Shown piece by piece: positions 16,338-23,356 of a DNA stretch of 37,897 nucleotides (position 1 is the stretch's first letter; every line of letters begins with the position of its first letter). Made by a program: the position numbers and the translations under genes. Below the pieces are notes generated by a model, which was given only the letters and a program-made list of their open reading frames with translations, made no database searches and had not been told where the DNA came from. Where the stretch lies: positions 1 through 37,897 of the forward strand of contig PLGG01000090.1 in NCBI GenBank assembly GCA_003138515.1, read 5' to 3'. Source of the stretch: Acidobacteriaceae bacterium. GTDB taxonomy: Bacteria > Acidobacteriota > Terriglobia > Terriglobales > Acidobacteriaceae.

Positions 16338-16475
16338 ATGAAAAAGATTCTGCTCGGCCTCGTGCTCATCTTCTGCTTCGCATTACCCTATGCGGCGCAG
16401 GCGCAGATTGTGGTTGTCGTTCATCACCGCCACCATCACCATCATCATCACCCCTACCTCCAACTCGGCCAGTAA
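16338..16475 (+). CDS. Secreted histidine-rich micropeptide (45 aa)
   Basis: This is a 45-codon reading frame, ATG at 16338 to TAA at 16473-16475. The product has a textbook signal peptide (MKK, a hydrophobic stretch from residue 4 to about 17, cleavage after AQA near 22). The mature part of about 23 residues is QIVVVV, then HHRHHHHHHH, then PYLQLGQ: nine histidines in ten residues. Such runs bind nickel, zinc, copper or cobalt in metallochaperones; here the function is unknown. CAT and CAC codons are mixed, so it is not a simple trinucleotide slip. The ribosome site is weak (GAG two bases before ATG; GGGCGG further up). It converges on another small exported protein gene. Confidence 0.7.
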   Translation: MKKILLGLVLIFCFALPYAAQAQIVVVVHHRHHHHHHHPYLQLGQ

Positions 16476-16495
16476 TCGGTTGAGAATCCTGTTGT

Positions 16496-16543
16496 CCCAC
16501 CCTTGCCGCGATTGTTTCCTCGAATAGAAACGACAAGGATGGG
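16496..16543. terminator. Possible bidirectional stem-loop
   Basis: CCCACCCTTG at 16496-16505 pairs with CAAGGATGGG at 16534-16543 (nine of ten positions), with further pairing inside between TTTC and GAAA. It lies 20 bases after the histidine-rich peptide stop, in a gap between convergent genes. No T-run follows on either strand, so it may be only a stabilising hairpin. The rest of 16544-16685 shows no feature I can support. Confidence 0.35.
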
Positions 16544-16685
16544 GCGCTCGGACCGCAAGCGGTCGACAAGAAAAGATAAGGCTCTCCTGTCCTTCGCGGA
16601 GACGAAGTTGATGGGCGAGAGATGCAAGAGACACTACAAAACGAATCGGAAAGTCCCTTCCCGCCGGAGAGGTTGGGAGCTCGCT

Positions 16686-16946
16686 CTAGTGGTGGTGGTT
16701 GGCCGCTTCGGCCGCTTCCCTGATCTCGTGCTTTGCCTGATCGAGCAGATCTTTCGCGCGAGCAGCATGGCCGCCCAAATCCCACTCATTCGCCTGCTGC
16801 GCTGCGGTGAGGCGGTCGTAGGCACGATTGATCAGGTCTTGCGCCGCCATGAGGTTGGGGTGACGAGCGCCCTGTGCGACGAGCACGCCGCTTGCAAAAC
16901 AAACCAAACCCAAAACGGAGCCCGAAAGGAATTTGCTTCTTGTCAT
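16686..16946 (-). CDS. Small exported helical protein (86 aa)
   Basis: The protein has a signal peptide (TRSK, then a hydrophobic stretch at residues 6-24, cleavage after AQG or nearby). The mature part is about 60 residues of alpha-helix: a heptad-like stretch MAAQDLINRAYDRL, then AAQQANEWDLGGHAARAKDLLDQAKHEIREA. It ends ANHHH. It resembles small exported proteins I associate with Acidobacteriota, for which I know no function. The helix pattern suggests a two-helix hairpin. No clear ribosome site precedes the ATG. It faces the histidine-rich peptide gene, and both products are exported and end in or near histidines. Confidence 0.75.
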   Translation of the reverse strand: MTRSKFLSGSVLGLVCFASGVLVAQGARHPNLMAAQDLINRAYDRLTAAQQANEWDLGGHAARAKDLLDQAKHEIREAAEAANHHH

Positions 16947-17042
16947 AGGGAAAACCCCCGGACGCCACCATACAGACGGCGGCGATGTGCTGGCAACTGA
17001 AAAATCGATGAAATTACAAGCTATTGTGCGGATTGACAGGCT

Positions 17043-17122
17043 GGACGCATAGCGTCCGCATTGAGCGGCGCGGGGTGTCCCCTAAGTCCGCAGGATCCCT
17101 CCTAATCGGGGATATGCGCCGC
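17043..17122. repeat. Palindromic segment upstream of the toxin-antitoxin pair
   Basis: A perfect small hairpin GGACGC-ATA-GCGTCC lies at 17043-17057. It is followed by a longer interrupted inverted repeat whose outer arms are GCGGCGC (17065-17071) and GCGCCGC (17116-17122), enclosing GGGGTGTCCCC. It may be a REP-like element or, since toxin-antitoxin operons are autoregulated, part of an operator for the antitoxin about 50 bases downstream. A TATTAT at 17136-17141 is a possible -10. Confidence 0.4.
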
Positions 17123-17169
17123 GCAGTGAATGTGATATTATTTTGATTGAGGTTAATCAACGTTCATCA

Positions 17170-17454
17170 ATGACTATCGTGAATCGGCTTCCCATTACCA
17201 AAGCGCGCATCAATCTGGGGCAGATTGCCCGGCGGGCGCATAACAGCAAGGAGTACTTCATCCTGGAGAAGGACGGGATTCCCGTGATCGGCATCATGGC
17301 CGCCAACGAAATGGAAGACTACCTTGAGCTGCGCGACCGGAAAGTCAAGTCGTCCATCGCGGCGAGCGCGAAGGACCGCACTGCCGGCAAGACGCGGCCC
17401 GCTGCGAAGCTGCTTGGTGAATTGAAGCGGAGCGCCATTAGAAAGACGGCGTAA
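17170..17454 (+). CDS. Phd/YefM-family antitoxin
   Basis: From the ATG at 17170 the protein has 94 residues. The N-terminal half has the Phd/YefM pattern: TIVNRLPITKARINLGQIARRA, then a strand with FILEKDGIPVIGIMAANEME, where the fold dimerises and binds DNA. The lysine- and arginine-rich C-terminal tail is the part expected to become ordered on binding the toxin. A longer reading from a TTG at 17143 is possible, and the GAGG just after that TTG is 18 bases from the ATG, too far to be decisive. It precedes the toxin gene by 14 bases, a normal antitoxin-first operon. Confidence 0.85.
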   Translation: MTIVNRLPITKARINLGQIARRAHNSKEYFILEKDGIPVIGIMAANEMEDYLELRDRKVKSSIAASAKDRTAGKTRPAAKLLGELKRSAIRKTA

Positions 17455-17468
17455 TTCCGACCGCGCCC

Positions 17469-17759
17469 ATGAACGCGCCCGCGTACTCCGTCCTTACGAC
17501 CTCGCACTTCGACCGGCTGATGAAGAAATTGGCGCCCAAGCATCCTGAGCTTGCGGAGCGATTTGAACGAGCAATCGCGATCCTCGCTTCAGACCCCTAT
17601 AACAAAAGCGGTAAATACGCGATCAAAAAACTTGTCGAAGTTGCGGCGGGAGAAGGCCAGTACCGGCTGCGCTCGGGGCGATTCCGTTTCCGCTACGACG
17701 TCGAGGGGACTGAGGTTGTGCTCCACTATTGCGGGCTGCGGCGGGAGGATACGTATTGA
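17469..17759 (+). CDS. RelE/ParE-family toxin
   Basis: This 96-aa protein fits the RelE/ParE fold: an N-terminal strand YSVLTTSHFDRLMKKL, two helices with HPELAERFERAIAILASDPY, then the strands with KKLVEVAAGEGQYRLRSGRFRFRYDVEG and HYCGLRREDTY. The basic residues in YRLRSGRFRFRYDV correspond to the RelE surface that contacts mRNA in the ribosome, but ParE-like gyrase poisons share this pattern, so the target is undecided. It is the second gene of the pair with the antitoxin. It converges on the ankyrin gene with a 46-base gap. Confidence 0.85.
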   Translation: MNAPAYSVLTTSHFDRLMKKLAPKHPELAERFERAIAILASDPYNKSGKYAIKKLVEVAAGEGQYRLRSGRFRFRYDVEGTEVVLHYCGLRREDTY

Positions 17760-17805
17760 TTTGAATCCCAGGTCTCAAGAGCGAGACCCGGGATACCCGG
17801 CCCTA

Positions 17806-18636
17806 TCATGCCTTTGCGCCAGCTCGAATCAATAAGGATCTGACCTGAGGGTCTTCGGCGACCGCCAGCGAGCTCTTGCCGGAGTCCGTTCTAGCGTTGA
17901 CGTCAGCTCCCTTGTCAATCAATACTTTTAGTACCTCGACGTGACCTCTATGGGAGGCCCACATTAATGCGGTCCTCCCGGGATACCCTCCGCCTATCGA
18001 CTTTGCACTGACGTTGGTCTCCGCGTTGAGAAGCGACTTTACTACCTCGATGTGGCCTTCGTCGGAAGCGTACATCAGTGCCGTCCTGCCATCGACCTGC
18101 TCGGTCGCGGTAGCCCTTGCCCCTTTCGCGAGCAGAGCCTGCACAATGTCGAGGTGTCCCGACTGGGAGGCCCACATCAGCGCGGACCAACCATCTCGCG
18201 GTGTGGCATTAACGTCGGCCCCCTTGTCGATCAGCAGCTTCACCACCTCGCGGCTCCCCTTTCTCGGAGGAGCGGCAAGTACCAGCGCGGTATATCCGCC
18301 GGTGTCCTTGATATTTACCTTGGCCCCTCTATCGAGCAGCACCTTCACGACATCGAGGTGACAATCCGCTGAGGCAAACATCAGGGCCGATCTGCCGTCA
18401 TTTCTTCTGGCATTGACTTGGGCCCCTTTGGCAAATAGATTCCACCACGGCTTTCTGCGTTTAAGGAGCGCCTCCACCACCCTGAGACGCCCGTTCAAGG
18501 CGGCCGCCATCAGCGCCGTCTGTCCCAGCTTGTCCCTTGCATTGGCGTCAGCCCCGTCGTTGAGCAGGGCTTCCACTGCTATTGAATCTCCAAGCCCTGC
18601 TGCAGCAATCAGATCCTCAGCAACCGTGATTGGCAT
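17806..18636 (-). CDS. Ankyrin-repeat protein
   Basis: The protein is 276 aa from the ATG at 18636, chosen because a GGGGG ribosome site lies seven bases upstream; the earlier ATG at 18663 has none. It consists almost wholly of about seven 33-residue ankyrin repeats, recognised by (G)xTALMxAAxxGHxxVVxxLLxxGAxVNAR, for example DGWSALMWASQSGHLDIVQALLAKGA. One repeat has a short insert (RRKPWWNLFAK) near residue 65. No signal peptide or enzymatic domain is visible. Ankyrin repeats are protein-binding scaffolds; the partner is unknown. The gene diverges from dnaE. Confidence 0.93.
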   Translation of the reverse strand: MPITVAEDLIAAAGLGDSIAVEALLNDGADANARDKLGQTALMAAALNGRLRVVEALLKRRKPWWNLFAKGAQVNARRNDGRSALMFASADCHLDVVKVLLDRGAKVNIKDTGGYTALVLAAPPRKGSREVVKLLIDKGADVNATPRDGWSALMWASQSGHLDIVQALLAKGARATATEQVDGRTALMYASDEGHIEVVKSLLNAETNVSAKSIGGGYPGRTALMWASHRGHVEVLKVLIDKGADVNARTDSGKSSLAVAEDPQVRSLLIRAGAKA

Positions 18637-18785
18637 CGTGAGCCCCCTTATTCTTGAGGACATTCTAGCGGGATTGAGTGATGTTGCAGGTGCTGGAGAG
18701 TGATCTTTTCCTCAGATGGGCAAGATTTCAACCGGTCTTTTGCAGGGGCGTTAGAGGCTTCGTGGCGTCTAGAATCGGAGGTGGT

Positions 18786-21700
18786 ATGTCTGAATTCACG
18801 CACCTGCATTTGCATACGGAGTATTCGCTGCTTGACGGCGCTTGCGACGTCTACAAGCTCGTGGACCGCGTGGCGGCGCTGGGGCAGAAGTCCGTCGCCA
18901 TGACGGACCACGGGAATATTTACGGAGCGGTGCACTTTTTTGACGCGGCCGAAGCGAAGGGCGTGAAGCCGATCCTTGGGTGCGAGCTCTACGTGTGCAA
19001 AAGTGAAGACCATCGCGCCGAGGCGCCCAGGAACGACTCTGGCGGCGTGAGCCTGCCTTCAACGGGCAACTCGCGGACCAGCGAGTACAACCATCTGCTG
19101 GTGCTGGCCCAGAACGAAGAAGGCTACCAGAACCTGATCCGGCTGACGTCTGAGGCGAGCCTGAACGGGTTTTACCGGAAGCCGCGGGTGAGCAAGAAGT
19201 ACCTGGCGGAGCATGCGAAAGGGTTGATTGGATTCTCGGGTTGCCTGAGCGGCGAGTTGTGCGAGGTGCTGGGCGACGAGAATTTGGACGCCGCGGAGAG
19301 ATACTTCAAGGCCAAGGCGGTGGCGCAACAATATGAGGACATCTTCGGCAAAGGGAATTTCTTCCTCGAAATTCAGGATCAGGGGCTGCAGGAGGAGAGA
19401 AAGATTCAGGCGGATTTGTACCGGCTGGAAAAAGATCTGGAAATTCCGCTGGTAGTGACGAACGATTCGCATTACCTCTGTGGCGACGATAGCCACGCGC
19501 ACGACGTAATGCTGTGCGTGCAGACCGGCTCCAAAATCCACGACGCCAACCGCTTCAAGTTCGATAGCGACCAGTTCTTCGTGAAGAGCGCCGACGAGAT
19601 GGCGCAGGTGTTCAGGGATTCGCCGGCGGCGATCGCGCGGACGATGGAGATTGCCGAGCGCTGCAACTTGACGCTGCACAAGGTGGACACTCCATTTCCC
19701 GATTTCGCGGTACCGGCGGGACACACGTCGGAGAGCTACTTCGAGGAGGTATGCCGCGCGGGGTTGAAGAAGCGGATGGAGACGGCGGTGCGCCAACTGG
19801 AGCTGCGCGGAGTGAGGCGCGCAACGCCGGATGAGTACGAGTCGCGGCTGAACTTCGAGATCGGCATCATCAAGCAGATGAACTACTCGGGATATTTCCT
19901 GATCGTGTGGGACTTTATCAAGTATGCGCGCGATCATGGGATTCCGGTGGGGCCGGGACGCGGATCGGCGACGGGGTCGCTGGTGGCGTATGCGATGGAG
20001 ATCACGAACATCGATCCGCTGCAGAATGTGCTGCTCTTCGAGCGGTTCCTGAACCCGGAGCGCGTCACCATGCCGGACATCGACGTGGACTTCTGCATGA
20101 ACCGGCGCGGCGAAGTGATCGAATACGTCACGCGCAAGTACGGGCGCGAGCAGGTGGCGCAGATCATCACGTTTAATACGATGGCGGCCAAGGCGGCGAT
20201 CAAGGATTGCGGGCGCGCGATGGACATGCCCTATGGCGACGTGGACCGCATTGCGAAGCTGATTCCGGCGACGATTGGAGTGACGATCGATGCGGCGCTC
20301 AAGGAATCTCCGGATTTGCGCAAGGCCTACGACAGCGACAAGCAGGTTCGCGAGCTGATTGACACGGCCAAGAAACTGGAGGGGCTGGTGCGCGGGGCGG
20401 GCGTTCATGCGTCGGCGGTAGTGATTGCGCCGCGTCCGCTCACGGAACTGGTGCCGCTGAACCGGACCAAGAACGATGAAATTGTGACGGCCTACGATAT
20501 GAAGGCCGTGGAGAAGATGGGCCTGCTGAAGATGGACTTCCTGGGCCTGACCACGCTGACGGTGATTACCGATTGCCTGAAGCTGATTGAGCAGACGCGC
20601 GGGGAAAAACTCGACATCGATCTGTTGCCGATGGACGATCCGGAGACTTTCAGGCGCGTGTTTCACACGGCGCTGACGTCGGGGGTGTTTCAGTTTGAGT
20701 CGGGCGGGATGCGCGACGTGCTGCGACGCTACAAGCCGGACACGGTAGAGGACTTGACAGCGCTGAATGCGCTCTACCGGCCGGGGCCGATGGACATGAT
20801 CGACGATTTTGTTGAGCGCAAGTGGGGGCGCCGCAAGGTGGAGTTTCTGCTGCCGCCGTTGGAAGGGATTTTGAAGGATTCGTTCGGCGTCATTGTCTAC
20901 CAGGAGCAGGTGATGCGCATCGCCAACGTGCTGGCGAGCTACTCGCTGGGCGAGGCGGATATTCTGCGGCGCGCGATGGGGAAAAAAGATCCCAAGGCGA
21001 TGGCGGAACAGCGCGATCGTTTTATGACGGGCGCGGCCAAGCTCGGGCATCCGAAGGCGGCGGTGGAAGAAATCTTCGAGCAAATGGCGAAGTTTTCGGG
21101 GTACGGATTCAACAAGTCGCACTCGGCGGCGTACGCGCTGGTGGCGTACCAGACAGCATATTTGAAGACGCATTATCCGGTGGAATTCATGGCGGCTCTG
21201 CTGACGTCGGAGACGTCGAAACCCGACAGCGTGGTGAAGTACATCGGCGAATGCCGCGAGATCGGCATTCGCGTGGAGCCGCCGGACGTGCAGGTGAGCG
21301 GCGCGCAGTTCACGCCGCACACGGTCGAGGATCGCCAGGCGATTCGCTTCGGGCTGGCTGCGGTGAAGAACGTTGGCGGCAATGCGATCGAATCGATTTT
21401 GAAGGCGCGCGCGGAAGCCGGCGGGCGATTCAAGAGCTTCTGGGAGTTTTGCGAGAAGATCGACCTCCGGTTAATGAACAAGCGGGTGATCGAGTCGCTG
21501 ATCAAGGCGGGCGCGCTGGACTCGCTGGGCACGCGCGGGCAGTTGATGGCAGCAGTGGACAAAGCGATGGAGCGGGCGCAGAAGGCGCAGCGCGATGCGG
21601 AGCAAGGACAGAGCGGATTGTTTGGTCTATTCGACGAGACACCTGCGCGGGGGCGCGAGGCGGATGCGCTGCCGGCTGCCGCCGACTGGGAGGAAAGCGA

Positions 21701-22367
21701 GCGGCTGGCGAACGAGAAAGAAGTGCTGGGATTTTTCGTGTCGGGGCATCCGCTGGACAAGTACGCGGAAAAGTTGCGCAACTTGACGGGCGTGATCACT
21801 GTTGCCGAGGCGCTGGAGCGCAAGCCGCCGGAGCGGCGCTGGGGCGCGCAGGCGGATATGGCGGACGAGCTTCAGGTGGCGGGGATTATTCACGGACTGC
21901 GCGTGCAGAAGAGCCGGCGCGACCAGCGGCTCTACGCGCAAGCGTCGCTGGAAGACGCGACGGGCAAGATCGAGCTGATTTGCTTTGCGCGCGACTATGA
22001 GCGGCTGGCGCAGCGATTGAAGATTGAGGCGCCGGTACTGGTGCGCGGAACGCTGATGGGCGACGAGGATGCGGCGCCGAAGATTGCGGTGAGCCAGGTG
22101 CAGGCGCTCGAAGATGTGCAAGTGAAGCTGCCGGGCGGCGTGCGCATTCGCATTAATCTTGATCGCGCTACGGATGAGATTCTGGCGCAACTGAAGAGCG
22201 CCGCGGAGGCTGCTCCAGGACCGGGAAAGGTGATGCTGCAGCTCGAGAAAAAGGGCGAGTACGCGGTGATTCTGGAACCGGAAGGCATGAGCGTGGCAGC
22301 TGACCGCGGCTGGGTCGAGCGCGTGGAAGAGCTGGCCGGCAAGGGCTCTGTGCAGGCGGTGGGATAG
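18786..22367 (+). CDS. dnaE: DNA polymerase III alpha subunit (replicative polymerase)
   Basis: From the ATG at 18786 (GGAGG four bases upstream) the protein is 1193 aa, a normal DnaE1 length. The N-terminal PHP domain starts FTHLHLHTEYSLLDGA. The catalytic aspartates are in PDIDVDF (near residue 430) and KMDFLGL (near 582). GPGRGSATGSLVAY is the family palm signature. A likely beta-clamp-binding motif, QSGLFGLF, is near residue 941. The OB-fold follows, with QVAGIIHGLRVQKS and ATGKIELICFARDYERL (about 1025-1110). It is a housekeeping gene replicating the chromosome. A reading from 18678 would add 36 residues without family similarity. Confidence 0.97.
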   Translation: MSEFTHLHLHTEYSLLDGACDVYKLVDRVAALGQKSVAMTDHGNIYGAVHFFDAAEAKGVKPILGCELYVCKSEDHRAEAPRNDSGGVSLPSTGNSRTSEYNHLLVLAQNEEGYQNLIRLTSEASLNGFYRKPRVSKKYLAEHAKGLIGFSGCLSGELCEVLGDENLDAAERYFKAKAVAQQYEDIFGKGNFFLEIQDQGLQEERKIQADLYRLEKDLEIPLVVTNDSHYLCGDDSHAHDVMLCVQTGSKIHDANRFKFDSDQFFVKSADEMAQVFRDSPAAIARTMEIAERCNLTLHKVDTPFPDFAVPAGHTSESYFEEVCRAGLKKRMETAVRQLELRGVRRATPDEYESRLNFEIGIIKQMNYSGYFLIVWDFIKYARDHGIPVGPGRGSATGSLVAYAMEITNIDPLQNVLLFERFLNPERVTMPDIDVDFCMNRRGEVIEYVTRKYGREQVAQIITFNTMAAKAAIKDCGRAMDMPYGDVDRIAKLIPATIGVTIDAALKESPDLRKAYDSDKQVRELIDTAKKLEGLVRGAGVHASAVVIAPRPLTELVPLNRTKNDEIVTAYDMKAVEKMGLLKMDFLGLTTLTVITDCLKLIEQTRGEKLDIDLLPMDDPETFRRVFHTALTSGVFQFESGGMRDVLRRYKPDTVEDLTALNALYRPGPMDMIDDFVERKWGRRKVEFLLPPLEGILKDSFGVIVYQEQVMRIANVLASYSLGEADILRRAMGKKDPKAMAEQRDRFMTGAAKLGHPKAAVEEIFEQMAKFSGYGFNKSHSAAYALVAYQTAYLKTHYPVEFMAALLTSETSKPDSVVKYIGECREIGIRVEPPDVQVSGAQFTPHTVEDRQAIRFGLAAVKNVGGNAIESILKARAEAGGRFKSFWEFCEKIDLRLMNKRVIESLIKAGALDSLGTRGQLMAAVDKAMERAQKAQRDAEQGQSGLFGLFDETPARGREADALPAAADWEESERLANEKEVLGFFVSGHPLDKYAEKLRNLTGVITVAEALERKPPERRWGAQADMADELQVAGIIHGLRVQKSRRDQRLYAQASLEDATGKIELICFARDYERLAQRLKIEAPVLVRGTLMGDEDAAPKIAVSQVQALEDVQVKLPGGVRIRINLDRATDEILAQLKSAAEAAPGPGKVMLQLEKKGEYAVILEPEGMSVAADRGWVERVEELAGKGSVQAVG

Positions 22368-22479
22368 AGCGGTGGCGAGTGAGCAGGCTGGCCGCGCTGT
22401 GCGGAGGGCGGTTCTGCTCGCAGTGGGCGCACTAGAAGAGCCGGGCAACTTATGGCGATGTGCGTGGCGTTCGCCGCGC

Positions 22480-22485
22480 TAAAAT
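22480..22485 (+). promoter_or_regulatory. Candidate -10 for the nucleotidyltransferase operon
   Basis: TAAAAT at 22480-22485 lies seven bases before the ATG at 22493, the spacing seen at lexA and ispH and expected for a leaderless transcript. No convincing -35 is seen, and no Shine-Dalgarno sequence precedes the ATG. The 115-base gap after dnaE is enough for an independent promoter. Confidence 0.3.
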
Positions 22486-22492
22486 GATCCAC

Positions 22493-23356
22493 ATGCAAAT
22501 TAGAAAGGCCGTGATTACGGCTGCGGGTAGGAACCAGCGCAACCTGCCGATGCAGACCTTGTTTGACCAGCAGGGCGTGGAGCGCTCGGTGCTGAGCCTG
22601 GTGGTGCGCGAAGCTGTGCGCGCAGGCATCACCGATGTGTGCATCGTCGTGTGGCCTGGCGACGAGGAACCCTACGCTCGGCTGCTGGCCGACGACGGCG
22701 CGAGGCTGACGTTCGTTGTGCAGCAGGAAGCTCGGGGCTACGCGCACGCCGTGTTCAGCTCCAGGAGCTTTGTGAAGGACGAGCCGTTTCTGCACTTCGT
22801 TGGCGATCACATTTATGTTGGCCAGGAAGCGAGCGGAAGCGCGAAGGGCCTGGTTGAAGCAGCGGCGGCTGAAGGTTGCGCGATTTCTGCGGTACAGGTG
22901 ACGCGAGAGAGCCTGCTTCCCTTCTACGGAACCGTGGGCGGACAGCCGGTTACGGGCAAGCCGGGCTTGTATCGCGTGGAGACGGTGCGCGAGAAACCGA
23001 CGCCGACAGAAGCGGAACAAGACCTGATCGTTCCCGGGCTGCGCAGCGGGCAGTACTTGTGCTTCTACGGCATGCACGTGCTCACGCCGGCGATTTTTGC
23101 GATTCTCTCGGAGATGCTGATCGCAGCGACCGCGGGGCGCGTAACCCTTTCTGCGGCACTGGCTGTGTTGGCCGAGCGTCAGCAGTACCTGGCGATGATT
23201 CAGACGGGCCAACGCTTCGATGTGGGCGTGAAGTATGGATTGTTTACCGCGCAGCTCGCGCTGGCGTTGAGCGGGCAGGATCGCGACAATGTTCTGACTC
23301 ACCTTGTAAACGTTCTTGCTGCTCGCGAGATGCCCGTGAAGGGAGAAGGTGCGTGA
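22493..23356 (+). CDS. GalU-like sugar nucleotidyltransferase
   Basis: This is a 287-aa protein with the nucleotidyltransferase (GT-A-like) fold. The opening RKAVITAAGRNQRNLPMQTL aligns with the GalU signature AAGxGTRxLPxTK, but the GxGTR loop is changed to GRNQR and the following PK is replaced. Later segments are canonical: LVVREAVRAGITDVCIVV, QQEARGYAHAV, FLHFVGDHIYV (the magnesium-binding aspartate) and VREKPTPTEAE. GalU-type enzymes activate sugar-1-phosphates with UTP. The changed loop means activity cannot be assumed. An ATG at 22484 is an alternative start. The stop overlaps the GTG of the next gene, so the two products probably work together. Confidence 0.8.
   Translation: MQIRKAVITAAGRNQRNLPMQTLFDQQGVERSVLSLVVREAVRAGITDVCIVVWPGDEEPYARLLADDGARLTFVVQQEARGYAHAVFSSRSFVKDEPFLHFVGDHIYVGQEASGSAKGLVEAAAAEGCAISAVQVTRESLLPFYGTVGGQPVTGKPGLYRVETVREKPTPTEAEQDLIVPGLRSGQYLCFYGMHVLTPAIFAILSEMLIAATAGRVTLSAALAVLAERQQYLAMIQTGQRFDVGVKYGLFTAQLALALSGQDRDNVLTHLVNVLAAREMPVKGEGA

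Noticed and set aside
16366..17000. Longer overlapping frames on both strands around the small exported genes
   Set aside because: They are arginine/serine-rich, lack signal peptides or domains, and conflict with the two small genes with clear signal peptides.
19059..21320. A 753-codon open frame on the minus strand
   Set aside because: It is fully antisense to dnaE, is rich in His, Arg and Leu as expected from GC-rich codon shadowing, and shows no domain.
21995..23302. A 435-codon minus-strand frame across the dnaE end and nucleotidyltransferase gene
   Set aside because: Composition is typical of an antisense shadow and it crosses two real genes.
22876..23352. Upstream extension of the Fkp-like frame
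   Set aside because: It overlaps the nucleotidyltransferase gene in another frame and reads as arginine/glycine-rich shadow; the GTG at 23353 has a stop-start overlap and a ribosome site.
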